64,000 bases of DNA from CAVVNP01 sp963800235 (GTDB lineage Bacteria > Actinomycetota > Acidimicrobiia > Acidimicrobiales > Iamiaceae). The position numbers were made by a program, and so were the translations under genes. The stretch is from the NCBI GenBank assembly GCA_963800235.1, contig CAWDAD010000001.1, forward strand, positions 682,001-746,000. The letters run 5' to 3'. The notes beneath the pieces were generated by a model. The model made no database searches and was not told the DNA's origin. It worked only from the letters and a program-made list of their open reading frames with translations. This document shows positions 27,537 to 35,635 of this stretch, piece by piece (position 1 is the first letter of the stretch; each line of letters begins with the position of its first letter).

Positions 27537-28406
27537 CTAGGCACCCCCACCCGAGGGGGTCAAGGTCCCGCCGTCGACGACGGAGCGGGGGGTCAGCGCC
27601 GGGGCGGTCGGCACGCAGAGGTCGAGCACCCCGACCTGGGCGGGGTCGACGCGCTGGAGCATGGTGTTCAACGCCACGATCTTCTCGGCGAGCTGGCCGG
27701 TGCCGCAGAAGCGCACCGTGCCACCGGTGTCGATGGAGGCCTGCAGGCCGGTGCCGGCGCCCTGCACCTCGAGGAGCCGGCCGCCGACCGACGCCGGCAG
27801 CCGTCCGGCCAGCCGCAGCTCGTCGCTCCAGGCCGACCCCACCCCACCGCCGGGCAGGGCGGCGGTCGGCTGGGCGAGCTGCACCAGACCGGGCAGGGCC
27901 GCGTCGCTGCGGTCGGCGACGTGGCCGCCCTCGTCGAGCAGCACCCACCCGCCCGAGTCGCTCGGCGCCTGGGCGACCACGGTGCGCTCGACCACCGAGA
28001 TGGCGAGGGTGCTCGGCCAGCGGCGCCGCACCGTGGCCGACTCGACCCACGGGAGGGCGGCCAGCCGGCGGGCGGCGCCGTCGACGTCGACCGCGGACAT
28101 CGGGGTGCCGGGGTGGATGCCGGCCACCACCTCGACCTGCGGGACGCTCAGGTGCTGCGCGCCGCCGAGGTCGATGTCGAAGCGGTTGAACGCCACGAGC
28201 GGCGTGCGGTCGACGACGAGGACGGCCAGCACGACGAGCAGCACCGTCGCCAGGGCGATCAACCAGCGCAGCCGGCGCCGGGCCCGGTCGCGTTCGACCT
28301 CGCGGCGGCGGGCGGCGATGCGGTCGTGCACCGGTCCGGGCCGGCCCGACGGTCGCCGCGTCGCGGTCCGGCGGGCCGGTGGCCGGGTGAGGGTCCCGGC
28401 GGTCAC
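27537..28406 (-). CDS. ftsQ: FtsQ, divisome membrane protein
   Basis: Bitopic division protein that links FtsL/FtsB to the late divisome. 289 residues: basic cytosolic N-terminus (1-47), one membrane helix (about 48-68, LIALATVLLVVLAVLVV), a POTRA domain (V-A-F-N-R-F-D-I-D-L-G-G-A-Q-H-L-S onward, with the typical L-P-W-V-E-S-A-T-V-R-R-R-W-P-S-T-L at about 117-133), and the FtsQ beta domain with a C-terminal Gly/Ser tail. GTG 28406 overlaps the murB stop as GTGA. Full length for actinobacteria. Confidence 0.92.
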   Translation of the reverse strand: MTAGTLTRPPARRTATRRPSGRPGPVHDRIAARRREVERDRARRRLRWLIALATVLLVVLAVLVVDRTPLVAFNRFDIDLGGAQHLSVPQVEVVAGIHPGTPMSAVDVDGAARRLAALPWVESATVRRRWPSTLAISVVERTVVAQAPSDSGGWVLLDEGGHVADRSDAALPGLVQLAQPTAALPGGGVGSAWSDELRLAGRLPASVGGRLLEVQGAGTGLQASIDTGGTVRFCGTGQLAEKIVALNTMLQRVDPAQVGVLDLCVPTAPALTPRSVVDGGTLTPSGGGA

Positions 28407-29399
28407 CGGTCGACCTCGGCGGCAGGATCGGACGACGCCGACGACGGCGGCGACGGGGCGGCCGGGCCGCCGGCGGCCCCGACGTCGTCGAAGCCGACCA
28501 GGCGGGTCTCGGCCCGCAGGTCGACGCCGGTGCGGTCGCGGACCCGACGACGGACCTCGGCCATGAGCTCGAGCACGTCGTCGGCCCGCCCGCCCTCGTC
28601 GGCCTGGACGAAGTTGGCGTGCTTGGTGGAGACCGCGGCGGTCCCGACCCGCAGGCCCTTGGCCCCCGCCGCGTCGATCAACCGCCCGGCGGAGTCACCC
28701 GGCGGGTTGGTGAACACCGAGCCGGCGTTGGGCCCGCCCGGCTGGTTGGCCCGTCGCCAGCGCACGATCTCACCCAGCTCGGCCTGCGAGCGCGCCGCGT
28801 CGCCTGGCCGCAGGCGCAGCTCGGCGGCCACGACCACCTGGGAGTCGGCGATCGACGAGTGCCGGTAGGCGAGGTCCAGGCCGGATGCCGGCATCTCCAC
28901 ATCCTCGCCGGTGGCGCAGGTCGAGGACGCGGACCCCGACCAGCGCGGCGGCCATGTCCGAGCCGTGGCCGCCGGCGTTCATCCGCACCGCTCCCCCGAC
29001 GGAGCCGGGCACGCCGACCGCCCACTCGAACCCGGTCAGCCCGGCGGCGGCGGTCCGGCGGGCCACGACGGGCAGCAGCGCGGCGGCACCGGCCCGCACG
29101 GAACGGCCGTGGATCTCGATCCCGGCGAACCCCTCCCCGAGCACCAGGACCAGGCCGGGGAACCCGGCGTCGGCCACCAGCAGGTTCGAGCCGTTGCCGA
29201 CGACCAGCACCGGCAGGCCGGACTCGGCGACGGCGGCGTCGACCCGACGGAGGTCCTCGTCGCCCTCCACCGACACGAGCAGGGTGGCCGGGCCGCCGAC
29301 CCGGTAGGTGGTGCGGGGCCCGAGCGGCACGTCGGCGGCGGCGCGGTCGCCGAGCACCGAGGCGGCGGCGGCCACCGCGCGCGGGTCGGCGGCGGTCAC
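28403..29399 (-). CDS. murB: MurB, UDP-N-acetylenolpyruvoylglucosamine reductase (one indel)
   Basis: FAD enzyme that reduces UDP-GlcNAc-enolpyruvate to UDP-MurNAc. Seen: T-T-Y-R-V-G-G-P-A-T-L-L (about residues 28-39), V-V-G-N-G-S-N-L-L-V-A-D-A-G-F-P-G (FAD site), G-F-E-W-A-V-G-V-P-G-S-V-G-G-A-V-R-M-N-A-G (about 120-140), Y-R-H-S-S and P-G-G/G-S-V-F-T-N-P in the C-terminal half, and K-H-A-N-F-V near the end. One extra base near 28912 splits the frame; corrected length is 331 residues. GTG 29399 overlaps the murC stop by four bases. A Ser/Pro-rich 25-residue C-terminal tail is not part of the usual domain. Confidence 0.94.
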
Positions 29400-30869
29400 C
29401 GGGTCCCCCGCTGCTCGAGCACCGGCTTCACCAGCTCGGGCAGGCGGGTGACGTCGCCGGCCCCGAGCGAGAGGCACAGGTCACCCGGACGCAGCACCTC
29501 GCCCAGCCACCGGGTGGCGTCGTCGAGGCTCGGCAGCCAGGCCACCCGCTGGCGGGGGTGGGCGTCGAGCACGGCGTCGACCACCAGCTTCCCGCTGACG
29601 CCGTCGATGGGCGCCTCGCCGGCCGGGTACACGTCGGTGACGGCCAGCACGTCGGCCGCGGTGAAGGCGTCGGCGAAGGCGTCCCAGAGCTCGGCGGTGC
29701 GGGTGTAGCGGTGGGGCTGGAAGACGGCGACCACCCGGCGCCAGTCGCCGCTGCGGGCGGCCTGGATGGCGGCCGCCACCTCGGTCGGCAGGTGGGCGTA
29801 GTCGTCGACGAAGGTGACCCCGGCCTGCTCGCCGCGGCGCTCGAACCGGCGGGCCACCCCGCCGAAGTCGGCCAGGGCGGCGGCCGCCTCGGCGGCGTCG
29901 ACCCCGATCTCCACGGCGGTGGCCAGGGCGGCGGTGGCGTTGCGGGCGGTGTGCAGCCCCGGCTGGGGCACCTCGACCTCGGCCAGCCGGCGGCCGCCGG
30001 CGGTGACGGTGAAGCGCACCGAGCCGCCGTCGCCGCCCACGTCGCCGATGACGAGGTCGGCCGCCGGGCTGGTGCCGTAGGTGACGAGCCGGCCCCGGTC
30101 GACCCGTTCGGCCAGCTCGGCGGCGATCGGGTCGTCGACGCACACCACGCGGGGTCCTTCGACCTGCCGCGAGGAAGCGGCCGAAGCCGTCGACCAGCGC
30201 GTCGAAGGTGCCCCAGTGGTAGCGGAGGTGGTCGAGCTCGACGTTGGTGACGACGGCGGCGTCGGCGTGGAGCCGGAGGAAGGTGCCGTCGCTCTCGTCG
30301 GCCTCGACCACGAGCCACCCGTCGTCGCCCCAGCCCGCCGCGTGGCCGAGGCCGGGGGCCTGGGCGCCGACGATGAAGGACGGGTCCCGGCCGGTGCGGC
30401 GCAGCAGGTGGGCCAGCATGGCGGAGGTGGTGGTCTTGCCGTGGGTGCCGGCGACCGCCACCGTCGACCGGGTGGCGGTGATGGCGGCGAGGACCTCGGC
30501 CCGGCTCAGCACGGGCACCCCGGCCGACCGGGCGGCGCGGACCTCAGGGTCGTCGTCGGGCACGGCGGTCGACGCCGCCACCGCGGCGGCCGCCGCGGCG
30601 CCGTCGGGGTCCTGGCCGACCGAGACCGCCGCCCCGAGGGCCCGCAGCTCGTCGAGGACCGGCGAGCGGCGGCGGTCGCTGCCCGAGACCCGGTGCCCCA
30701 TGGCCAGGAGCACCTGGGCGATGGGGCTCATGCCCGTCCCGCCGATGCCCACCACGTGCAGCGAGGTCGGCACGGACAGGTCGATCGCCGTCCGGTCGCG
30801 CTGCGACTCGGGTGCCGACCGGGACTCGGGTGCCGATCGGGGCTCGGGTGCCGGTGCGGGCTCAGGCAC
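29396..30869 (-). CDS. murC: MurC, UDP-MurNAc--L-alanine ligase (one indel)
   Basis: ATP-dependent Mur ligase adding L-Ala to UDP-MurNAc. Seen: V-V-G-I-G-G-T-G-M-S-P-I-A (residues 39-51), the ATP loop G-T-H-G-K-T-T-T (142-149), E-A-D-E-S-D-G-T-F, N-V-E-L-D-H-L, and F-Q-P-H-R-Y-T-R-T in the C-terminal domain. The N-terminal 30 residues are a low-complexity extension built from an 18-bp DNA repeat (E-S-R-S-A-P type units). One extra base near 30160 divides the frame; corrected length 490 residues. The start at 30869 overlaps the murG end by eight bases, and the stop overlaps murB as GTGA. Confidence 0.94.
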
Positions 30870-31971
30870 GGGCGTGGGCCTCCACCACGTCGGCCACCCG
30901 GTCGGCGGCGTCGAGGTGGGCCAGCGAGCGCATGCCGGCCCGCATGCGCTCGCGTCGGCCGGCGTCGGCGAGCAGGCCGCCCAGCTCGCGCTCGAGGCGG
31001 TCGACGTCGAGCTGGTCGTCGGGCACCAGCAGCCCGCCGCCGGCGGCGACCAGCGCCTCGGCGTTCGCCGTCTGGTGGTCGCGAGGGGCGATGGGCAGCG
31101 GCACCAGGATCGCGGGCACCCCGAAGGCGGCCAGCTCGGCGATCGAGCCCCCGGCCCGGGCGACCACCACGTCGGCCGCCGCCAGCAGGTCCTCGACGTG
31201 CTCCTCGTACTCGACGCACTGGTACACGAGACCGCCCTCGGGCAGGTCCGGGGGCGCGGCCGCCACCTCGGCGAAGTCCCGGCGACCCACCACGTGGCGC
31301 ACGGCCAGGTCCTGCCGTTCCCGCCAGCGGGCCACCAGCGCGGTCACCGCCTGGTTGACCCGGCGTGACCCGAGCGAGCCGGTGTACACGGCGACGACGA
31401 GGCGGTCCGGGGGCAGGCCGAGGGCGGCGCGGGCCGCCGCCCGATCGGGGGACTCGGCGGCGGCGCGGAGCGCCGGACGCAGGGGGTTGCCGGTGACCAC
31501 CGCCCGGGGCAGGTCGGTGCCGTCGAAGGCCACCGCGGCGGCGGCCGCCCCCCGGCGCAGGAGCCGGTTGACCGCGCCGGCCCGGATGTTCTGCTCCATC
31601 AGCACGAGCGGCACCCGCAGCACGACCGCCGCGGCGGCGCAGGCGAAGGAGGCGTGCCCGCCGAGGCACACCACCACATGGGGGCGGCGGGCCCGGACGA
31701 TGGCGATGCCCCGGGCCGTGGCCCGGGCCAGCCCGGCGGCGGCCGAGAGGTTCGCCACCGAGAGCGAGCGTTGTATGCCCCGCCCGCCCAGCTGGTCGAG
31801 TCCGAAGCCGGTACCCGCGAGGAGGTCGGCCTCCACGCCGCGGTCGCTGCCGACGAAGTGGATGGTCGACGGGTCGTGGCCCCGCTCGACCAGGCTGCCG
31901 GCCGCCGCCAGCCCCGGCAGCAGGTGACCGGCTGTGCCGCCCCCGGCGAAGATCGCCCAGGTCTCCGCCAT
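30862..31971 (-). CDS. murG: MurG, lipid II synthase (GlcNAc transferase)
   Basis: Peripheral-membrane glycosyltransferase that converts lipid I to lipid II. 369 residues in two Rossmann-like halves. Seen: glycine loop F-A-G-G-G-T-A-G-H-L-L-P-G (residues 8-20), V-V-C-L-G-G-H-A-S-F-A (second Gly loop, about 97-107), E-Q-N, V-T-G-N-P-L-R, and the acceptor/UDP site R-A-G-G-S-I-A-E-L-A-A-F-G-V-P-A-I-L-V-P-L-P-I-A with H-Q-T-A-N-A. ATG 31971 shares its A with the ftsW stop (TGATG). Its last eight bases overlap the murC start. Confidence 0.96.
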   Translation of the reverse strand: MAETWAIFAGGGTAGHLLPGLAAAGSLVERGHDPSTIHFVGSDRGVEADLLAGTGFGLDQLGGRGIQRSLSVANLSAAAGLARATARGIAIVRARRPHVVVCLGGHASFACAAAAVVLRVPLVLMEQNIRAGAVNRLLRRGAAAAAVAFDGTDLPRAVVTGNPLRPALRAAAESPDRAAARAALGLPPDRLVVAVYTGSLGSRRVNQAVTALVARWRERQDLAVRHVVGRRDFAEVAAAPPDLPEGGLVYQCVEYEEHVEDLLAAADVVVARAGGSIAELAAFGVPAILVPLPIAPRDHQTANAEALVAAGGGLLVPDDQLDVDRLERELGGLLADAGRRERMRAGMRSLAHLDAADRVADVVEAHARA

Positions 31972-33203
31972 CAGCGGGTCGGCGCCGGTCGGCGGGCCAC
32001 CCCGAGGAGCACGCCGGCGCCGGCCATGGTGAACAGCAGGGCGCTGCCACCGAAGGAGACGAAGGGCAGCGGCACGCCGGTGATGGGCAGCACCCCGACC
32101 ACCGCCCCCATGTTCACGAACGCCTGGGTCACGAACCAGACGGTGACCCCCACGGCGAGGAGCTGGTCGAAGCGGGTCTCGGCCCGGAGCGCGACGCGGG
32201 CGCCGATGACCCCGATGGCCAGGAACAGGCCGATCATCAGCAGCCCCCCGACCAGGCCGAGCTCCTCGGCCATGACCGCGTAGATGAAGTCGGTGTGGGC
32301 CTCGGGCAGGTAGTTCCACTTGGCGCGCGAATCGCCCAGGCCCCGTCCGAGCACGCCCCCGCCCGCCGCCGCCGCCTGGGACTGGAGCGTCTGGTACCCG
32401 GTCTGGTCGGAGTGGGCCCAGGGATCCCGGAACGCCATCAGTCGGTCGAGCCGCCAGGGCGTCCGGGCCACGAAGGCGACCGCCCCGCCGGTGAAGACCG
32501 CCAGCCAGGCGGCGACGCTCCGCCCCGGTGCGCCGGCGGCGAAGAGCATGCCCGAGACGATGGCGACGATCACGAGGGTCGTGCCGAGGTTGGGCTCCGC
32601 CATGATCAGCGCGGCCACCACCGCCAGGGCGAGCATGGCCGGGCGGACCACCCGGCGCGCCGCCCGGTGGGTGTCGTCGAGGTCGCGGCCACGGCGGTCG
32701 ACCAGGTCGGCGACCAGCACGACGACGGCCAGCTTCACCAGCTCGGACGGCTGGAGCTGCAGCGGGCCGACGCCGATCCAGCGCTGGGCGCCGTTCACCC
32801 GCAGGCCGATGCCGGGCACGAGGACCAGCGCCAGCAGACCCACCGAGAGCCCGAAGCCGAGCCGGGCCAGCCGCCGGATGCGGGGCCCGGCCCGCAGGAC
32901 GGCGACGAGGGCGACGGTGCCGAGGGCGCACCACTCGACCTGCTTGGCGAAGTACGACCAGGGGGCGCTGCCCTCGGCCACCGCCCGGACCGACGACGAC
33001 GACAGCACCATGATCAGCCCGATCATGGTGATCAGCACGATCACCGCCAGCAGCAGGTAGTAGCTGCCGGTGGCCTCGCCGGGCAGGGCGAAGCGCCCGC
33101 CGCCGGCCGCCCGCGCGTCGATGGCGGCGGCCCGGCGGGCGGGTCGCGCCGGCCGGGAGCGCGGCGACCCCAGCCAGCCGGTGGTCGACGTCCAGTCGGT
33201 CAT
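31971..33203 (-). CDS. ftsW: FtsW, septal peptidoglycan polymerase (SEDS)
   Basis: SEDS glycosyltransferase that polymerises lipid II at the septum together with FtsI. 410 residues with about ten hydrophobic helices starting at residue 50. Seen: R-V-N-G-A-Q-R-W-I-G-V-G-P-L-Q-L-Q-P-S-E-L-V-K-L (about 135-158), which includes the conserved periplasmic signature, the A-E-P-N-L-G-T-T block, the E-A-H-T-D-F-I-Y-A-V-M-A-E-E-L-G loop (about 290-305), and P-L-P-F-V-S-F-G-G-S near the end. The N-terminal ~48 residues are basic and cytosolic. ATG 33203 overlaps the murD stop as ATGA. Confidence 0.95.
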   Translation of the reverse strand: MTDWTSTTGWLGSPRSRPARPARRAAAIDARAAGGGRFALPGEATGSYYLLLAVIVLITMIGLIMVLSSSSVRAVAEGSAPWSYFAKQVEWCALGTVALVAVLRAGPRIRRLARLGFGLSVGLLALVLVPGIGLRVNGAQRWIGVGPLQLQPSELVKLAVVVLVADLVDRRGRDLDDTHRAARRVVRPAMLALAVVAALIMAEPNLGTTLVIVAIVSGMLFAAGAPGRSVAAWLAVFTGGAVAFVARTPWRLDRLMAFRDPWAHSDQTGYQTLQSQAAAAGGGVLGRGLGDSRAKWNYLPEAHTDFIYAVMAEELGLVGGLLMIGLFLAIGVIGARVALRAETRFDQLLAVGVTVWFVTQAFVNMGAVVGVLPITGVPLPFVSFGGSALLFTMAGAGVLLGVARRPAPTR

Positions 33204-34519
33204 GGTCGGTCTCCGATCAGCTCGTGCACGGCCCGGGTGAAGTCCTCGCCCCGCTCGGCGTACCCGCCGTACCAGTCGAAGGAGGCGCAGCCGGGCGAGA
33301 GCAGCACCACGTCGCCGGGGCGGGCGGAGCCGGCGGCGGCCCGCACGGCCTCCCCCATCGACCCGGCGGTCGCCACCGGCACGGCCCCGTCGAAGGCGGC
33401 CCGGACCTCGCCGGCCGCCTCGCCGATGGCCACCACCCCGTGGAGCCGGGGGGCGGCGGCGGCCAGCTCGCCGAGGTCGAGGCCCTTGTTCCGGCCGCCG
33501 GCGATCAGCACCACCGACTCGAACCCGGCCAGGGCGGCCAGCGTGGCGTGGGGGGCGGTGGCCTTGGAGTCGTCGTACCAGCGCACGCCGCCGGCCTCGC
33601 CGACCAGCTGCACCCGGTGGGCCAGGCCGGTGAAGGCCCGCAGGGCGGCCTGGACCCCGTCGAGCGTCGCCCCGACGCCGAGGGCGGTGGCCGCCGCCGC
33701 CAGGGCGTTGGCCAGGTCGTGGGGCAGCGCCCGCCACAGCTCGTCCACCGCCAGGAGGGGCTCGCCCCCGGGGAGGCGGAGGTGCCCGTCGGCCACCCGC
33801 CAGTCGCCGGTGGCGACGCCGAAGGTCTCGAGGCGGGGGACGCCGTCGGCGTGGCCGAGCACGACCGGGTCCTCGGCGTTGGCCACCGCCAGCTGGTCGG
33901 GGCCGAAGCCGTGCCAGATCCGCGCCTTGGCCTGCTCGTAGGCGTCGAGGTCCCGGTGCACGTCCAGGTGGTCCTCGGCGAAGTTCAGCCAGGTGCCCAC
34001 CACCGGGGCGAAGGCGCTGACCCGGGCCAGGCGGAAGGAGCTGGCCTCGACCACGAACACGTCGGTGGCCGGTTCGGCGATGGCGGCGACCAGCGGCACC
34101 TCGGTGTTGCCCACCGCCTCGGCCCGCAGCCCCGAGGCCCGCAGCATCTCGGTGACGAGGACCGTCACGGTGGTCTTGCCGTTGGTGCCGGTGATCGCGG
34201 CGGCGGGTCGGTCGTCCCAGTCGGCCGCCAGGTCGAACTCGCTGCGCACGGGCACCCCGGCCCGGTCGGCGACGGCGAACACGGGGTGGCGCTCGGGCAG
34301 ACCGGGGGTGGGCAGCACCTGGTCGACGGTGCCGATCAGCGCCTCGAGGTCGGCGACGCCGGGGGCCTCCACGACCTCGAGGTCGCGCCTGGCGGCCCAG
34401 GGGGCGACGGCCGGCCCGGGGCGGTCGTCGACGGCCACCACCTCGACCCCGTGGTCGAGCAGCGCGTCGGCGACGGCCCGTCCGGTGATCCCGAGCCCGG
34501 CGACCAGCGCCCGCCCCAT
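33200..34519 (-). CDS. murD: MurD, UDP-MurNAc-L-alanine--D-glutamate ligase
   Basis: Cytosolic Mur ligase adding D-Glu. 439 residues. Seen: N-terminal Rossmann start A-L-V-A-G-L-G-I-T-G-R-A (residues 4-15), ATP loop G-T-N-G-K-T-T-V (111-118), E-A-S-S-F-R-L (about 158-164), N-F-A-E-D-H-L-D-V-H, the R-V-Q-L-V region followed by Y-D-D-S-K-A-T, and L-L-S-P-G-C-A-S-F-D near the C-terminus. ATG 34519 is the end of a chain of overlapping TGATG stop-start units made by a 17-bp repeat after the mraY stop, so its translation may depend on repeated re-initiation. Confidence 0.96.
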   Translation of the reverse strand: MGRALVAGLGITGRAVADALLDHGVEVVAVDDRPGPAVAPWAARRDLEVVEAPGVADLEALIGTVDQVLPTPGLPERHPVFAVADRAGVPVRSEFDLAADWDDRPAAAITGTNGKTTVTVLVTEMLRASGLRAEAVGNTEVPLVAAIAEPATDVFVVEASSFRLARVSAFAPVVGTWLNFAEDHLDVHRDLDAYEQAKARIWHGFGPDQLAVANAEDPVVLGHADGVPRLETFGVATGDWRVADGHLRLPGGEPLLAVDELWRALPHDLANALAAAATALGVGATLDGVQAALRAFTGLAHRVQLVGEAGGVRWYDDSKATAPHATLAALAGFESVVLIAGGRNKGLDLGELAAAAPRLHGVVAIGEAAGEVRAAFDGAVPVATAGSMGEAVRAAAGSARPGDVVLLSPGCASFDWYGGYAERGEDFTRAVHELIGDRP

Positions 34520-34566
34520 CAGATCGTCCGGCCCATCAGATCGTCAGGCCCATCAGATCGTCAGGC
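34516..34566 (-). repeat. 17-bp tandem repeat at the mraY/murD junction with two mini-ORFs
   Basis: Three copies of a 17-bp unit (minus strand GGCCTGACGATCTGATG, the last with one change) lie across the mraY end and the murD start. Because each unit holds a TGATG, they form a chain: mraY stop 34555-34553, mini-ORF 34553-34536 (M-G-L-T-I), mini-ORF 34536-34519 (M-G-R-T-I), then murD ATG at 34519; each stop shares one base with the next start. The mraY C-terminus G-L-T-I is itself coded by the first unit. Confidence 0.9.
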
Positions 34567-35635
34567 CCTGGTACTGGAGGAAGTCGGCGTAGAAGAAGCC
34601 GAGGGCGAGCATCGTGCAGAGCCCGCCGAGGATCCAGAACCGGATGATCACGGTGGTCTCCGGCCAGCCCTCGCCGCCCGAGCGCGGCGCCAGCTCGAAG
34701 TGGTGGTGGATGGGCGCCATCCGGAAGATGCGGCGGTGGAAGAGGCGGAACGACCCGACCTGCAGGATCACCGACACCGTCTCGGCCACGTAGAGGGCGC
34801 CGATGATCGGCAGCAGCAGCTGGGTGTTGGTGGCCAGCGCCACCCCGGCCAGGCCGGCGCCGATGGCCAGCGAGCCGGTGTCGCCCATGATGATCCGCGC
34901 CGGGTAGGCGTTCCACCACAGGAAGCCGATGCAGGCGCCGGCCATGGCGGCCGAGACCAGCGCCAGATCGAGGGCGTGGGCGACCTGGTAGATGTTCGGC
35001 ACCCGCGGGTTGAGGTTGTTCGGGCCGTAGCGGAACGCCCAGAAGCAGACGAAGGCGTAGGCGATGAAGGCGATCGACGCCGACCCGGCGGCCAGACCGT
35101 CGAGGCCGTCGGTCAGGTTGACGGCGTTGGTCGTGCCCATGATCAGCAGCACGGCGACCACCGCCCAGCCGACCTTGCCCACCGGGATGCCCGGGTGGTC
35201 GAACCGGGTGAACCCGATGGTCGTGTGCACGACCGTCAGCTGCAGCAGCCCGACCGAGAAGCCGACGGCGACGACGAGCAGGCCGAGCACCTTGGTCCGC
35301 TTGTTCAGCCCGAGGTTGCGCTCCTGGGAGACCTTGATCCAGTCGTCGAGCAGCCCGACCAGCCCGGCACCGACGATCAGCCCGAGCAGCAGCAGGCCGG
35401 TGCGGGTGAACACGGTGCCCTCGGGGACGTGGGCCACGGCGTAGCCGATGACCACCGCCACCACGATGGCGACGCCGCCCATGGTCGGGGTCCCGGCCTT
35501 GACGCGGTGGCCCTCGGGCACGTCCTCGTGGATGGGCTGGCCGATCCTCAGGCGGTGCAGCCAGTCGATCAGGAAGCGGGTGATGAGCACCGAGACGAGC
35601 AGGCCGACGGAGGCGCCGATCAGGAGCCGGATCAC
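34553..35635 (-). CDS. mraY: MraY, phospho-MurNAc-pentapeptide translocase
   Basis: Integral-membrane enzyme that moves phospho-MurNAc-pentapeptide onto undecaprenyl phosphate, giving lipid I. 360 residues, about ten helices. Seen: G-T-P-T-M-G-G-V-A (about residues 48-56), G-L-L-D-D-W-I-K-V (first Asp pair, about 92-100), N-A-V-N-L-T-D-G-L-D-G-L-A (about 177-189), the N-A-Y-P-A-R-I-I-M-G-D-T-G-S-L-A block, and the P-I-H-H-H-F-E-L motif with the three His. GTG 35635 overlaps the murE stop as GTGA. In most bacteria murF stands between murE and mraY; here it is absent. Confidence 0.97.
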   Translation of the reverse strand: MIRLLIGASVGLLVSVLITRFLIDWLHRLRIGQPIHEDVPEGHRVKAGTPTMGGVAIVVAVVIGYAVAHVPEGTVFTRTGLLLLGLIVGAGLVGLLDDWIKVSQERNLGLNKRTKVLGLLVVAVGFSVGLLQLTVVHTTIGFTRFDHPGIPVGKVGWAVVAVLLIMGTTNAVNLTDGLDGLAAGSASIAFIAYAFVCFWAFRYGPNNLNPRVPNIYQVAHALDLALVSAAMAGACIGFLWWNAYPARIIMGDTGSLAIGAGLAGVALATNTQLLLPIIGALYVAETVSVILQVGSFRLFHRRIFRMAPIHHHFELAPRSGGEGWPETTVIIRFWILGGLCTMLALGFFYADFLQYQGLTI

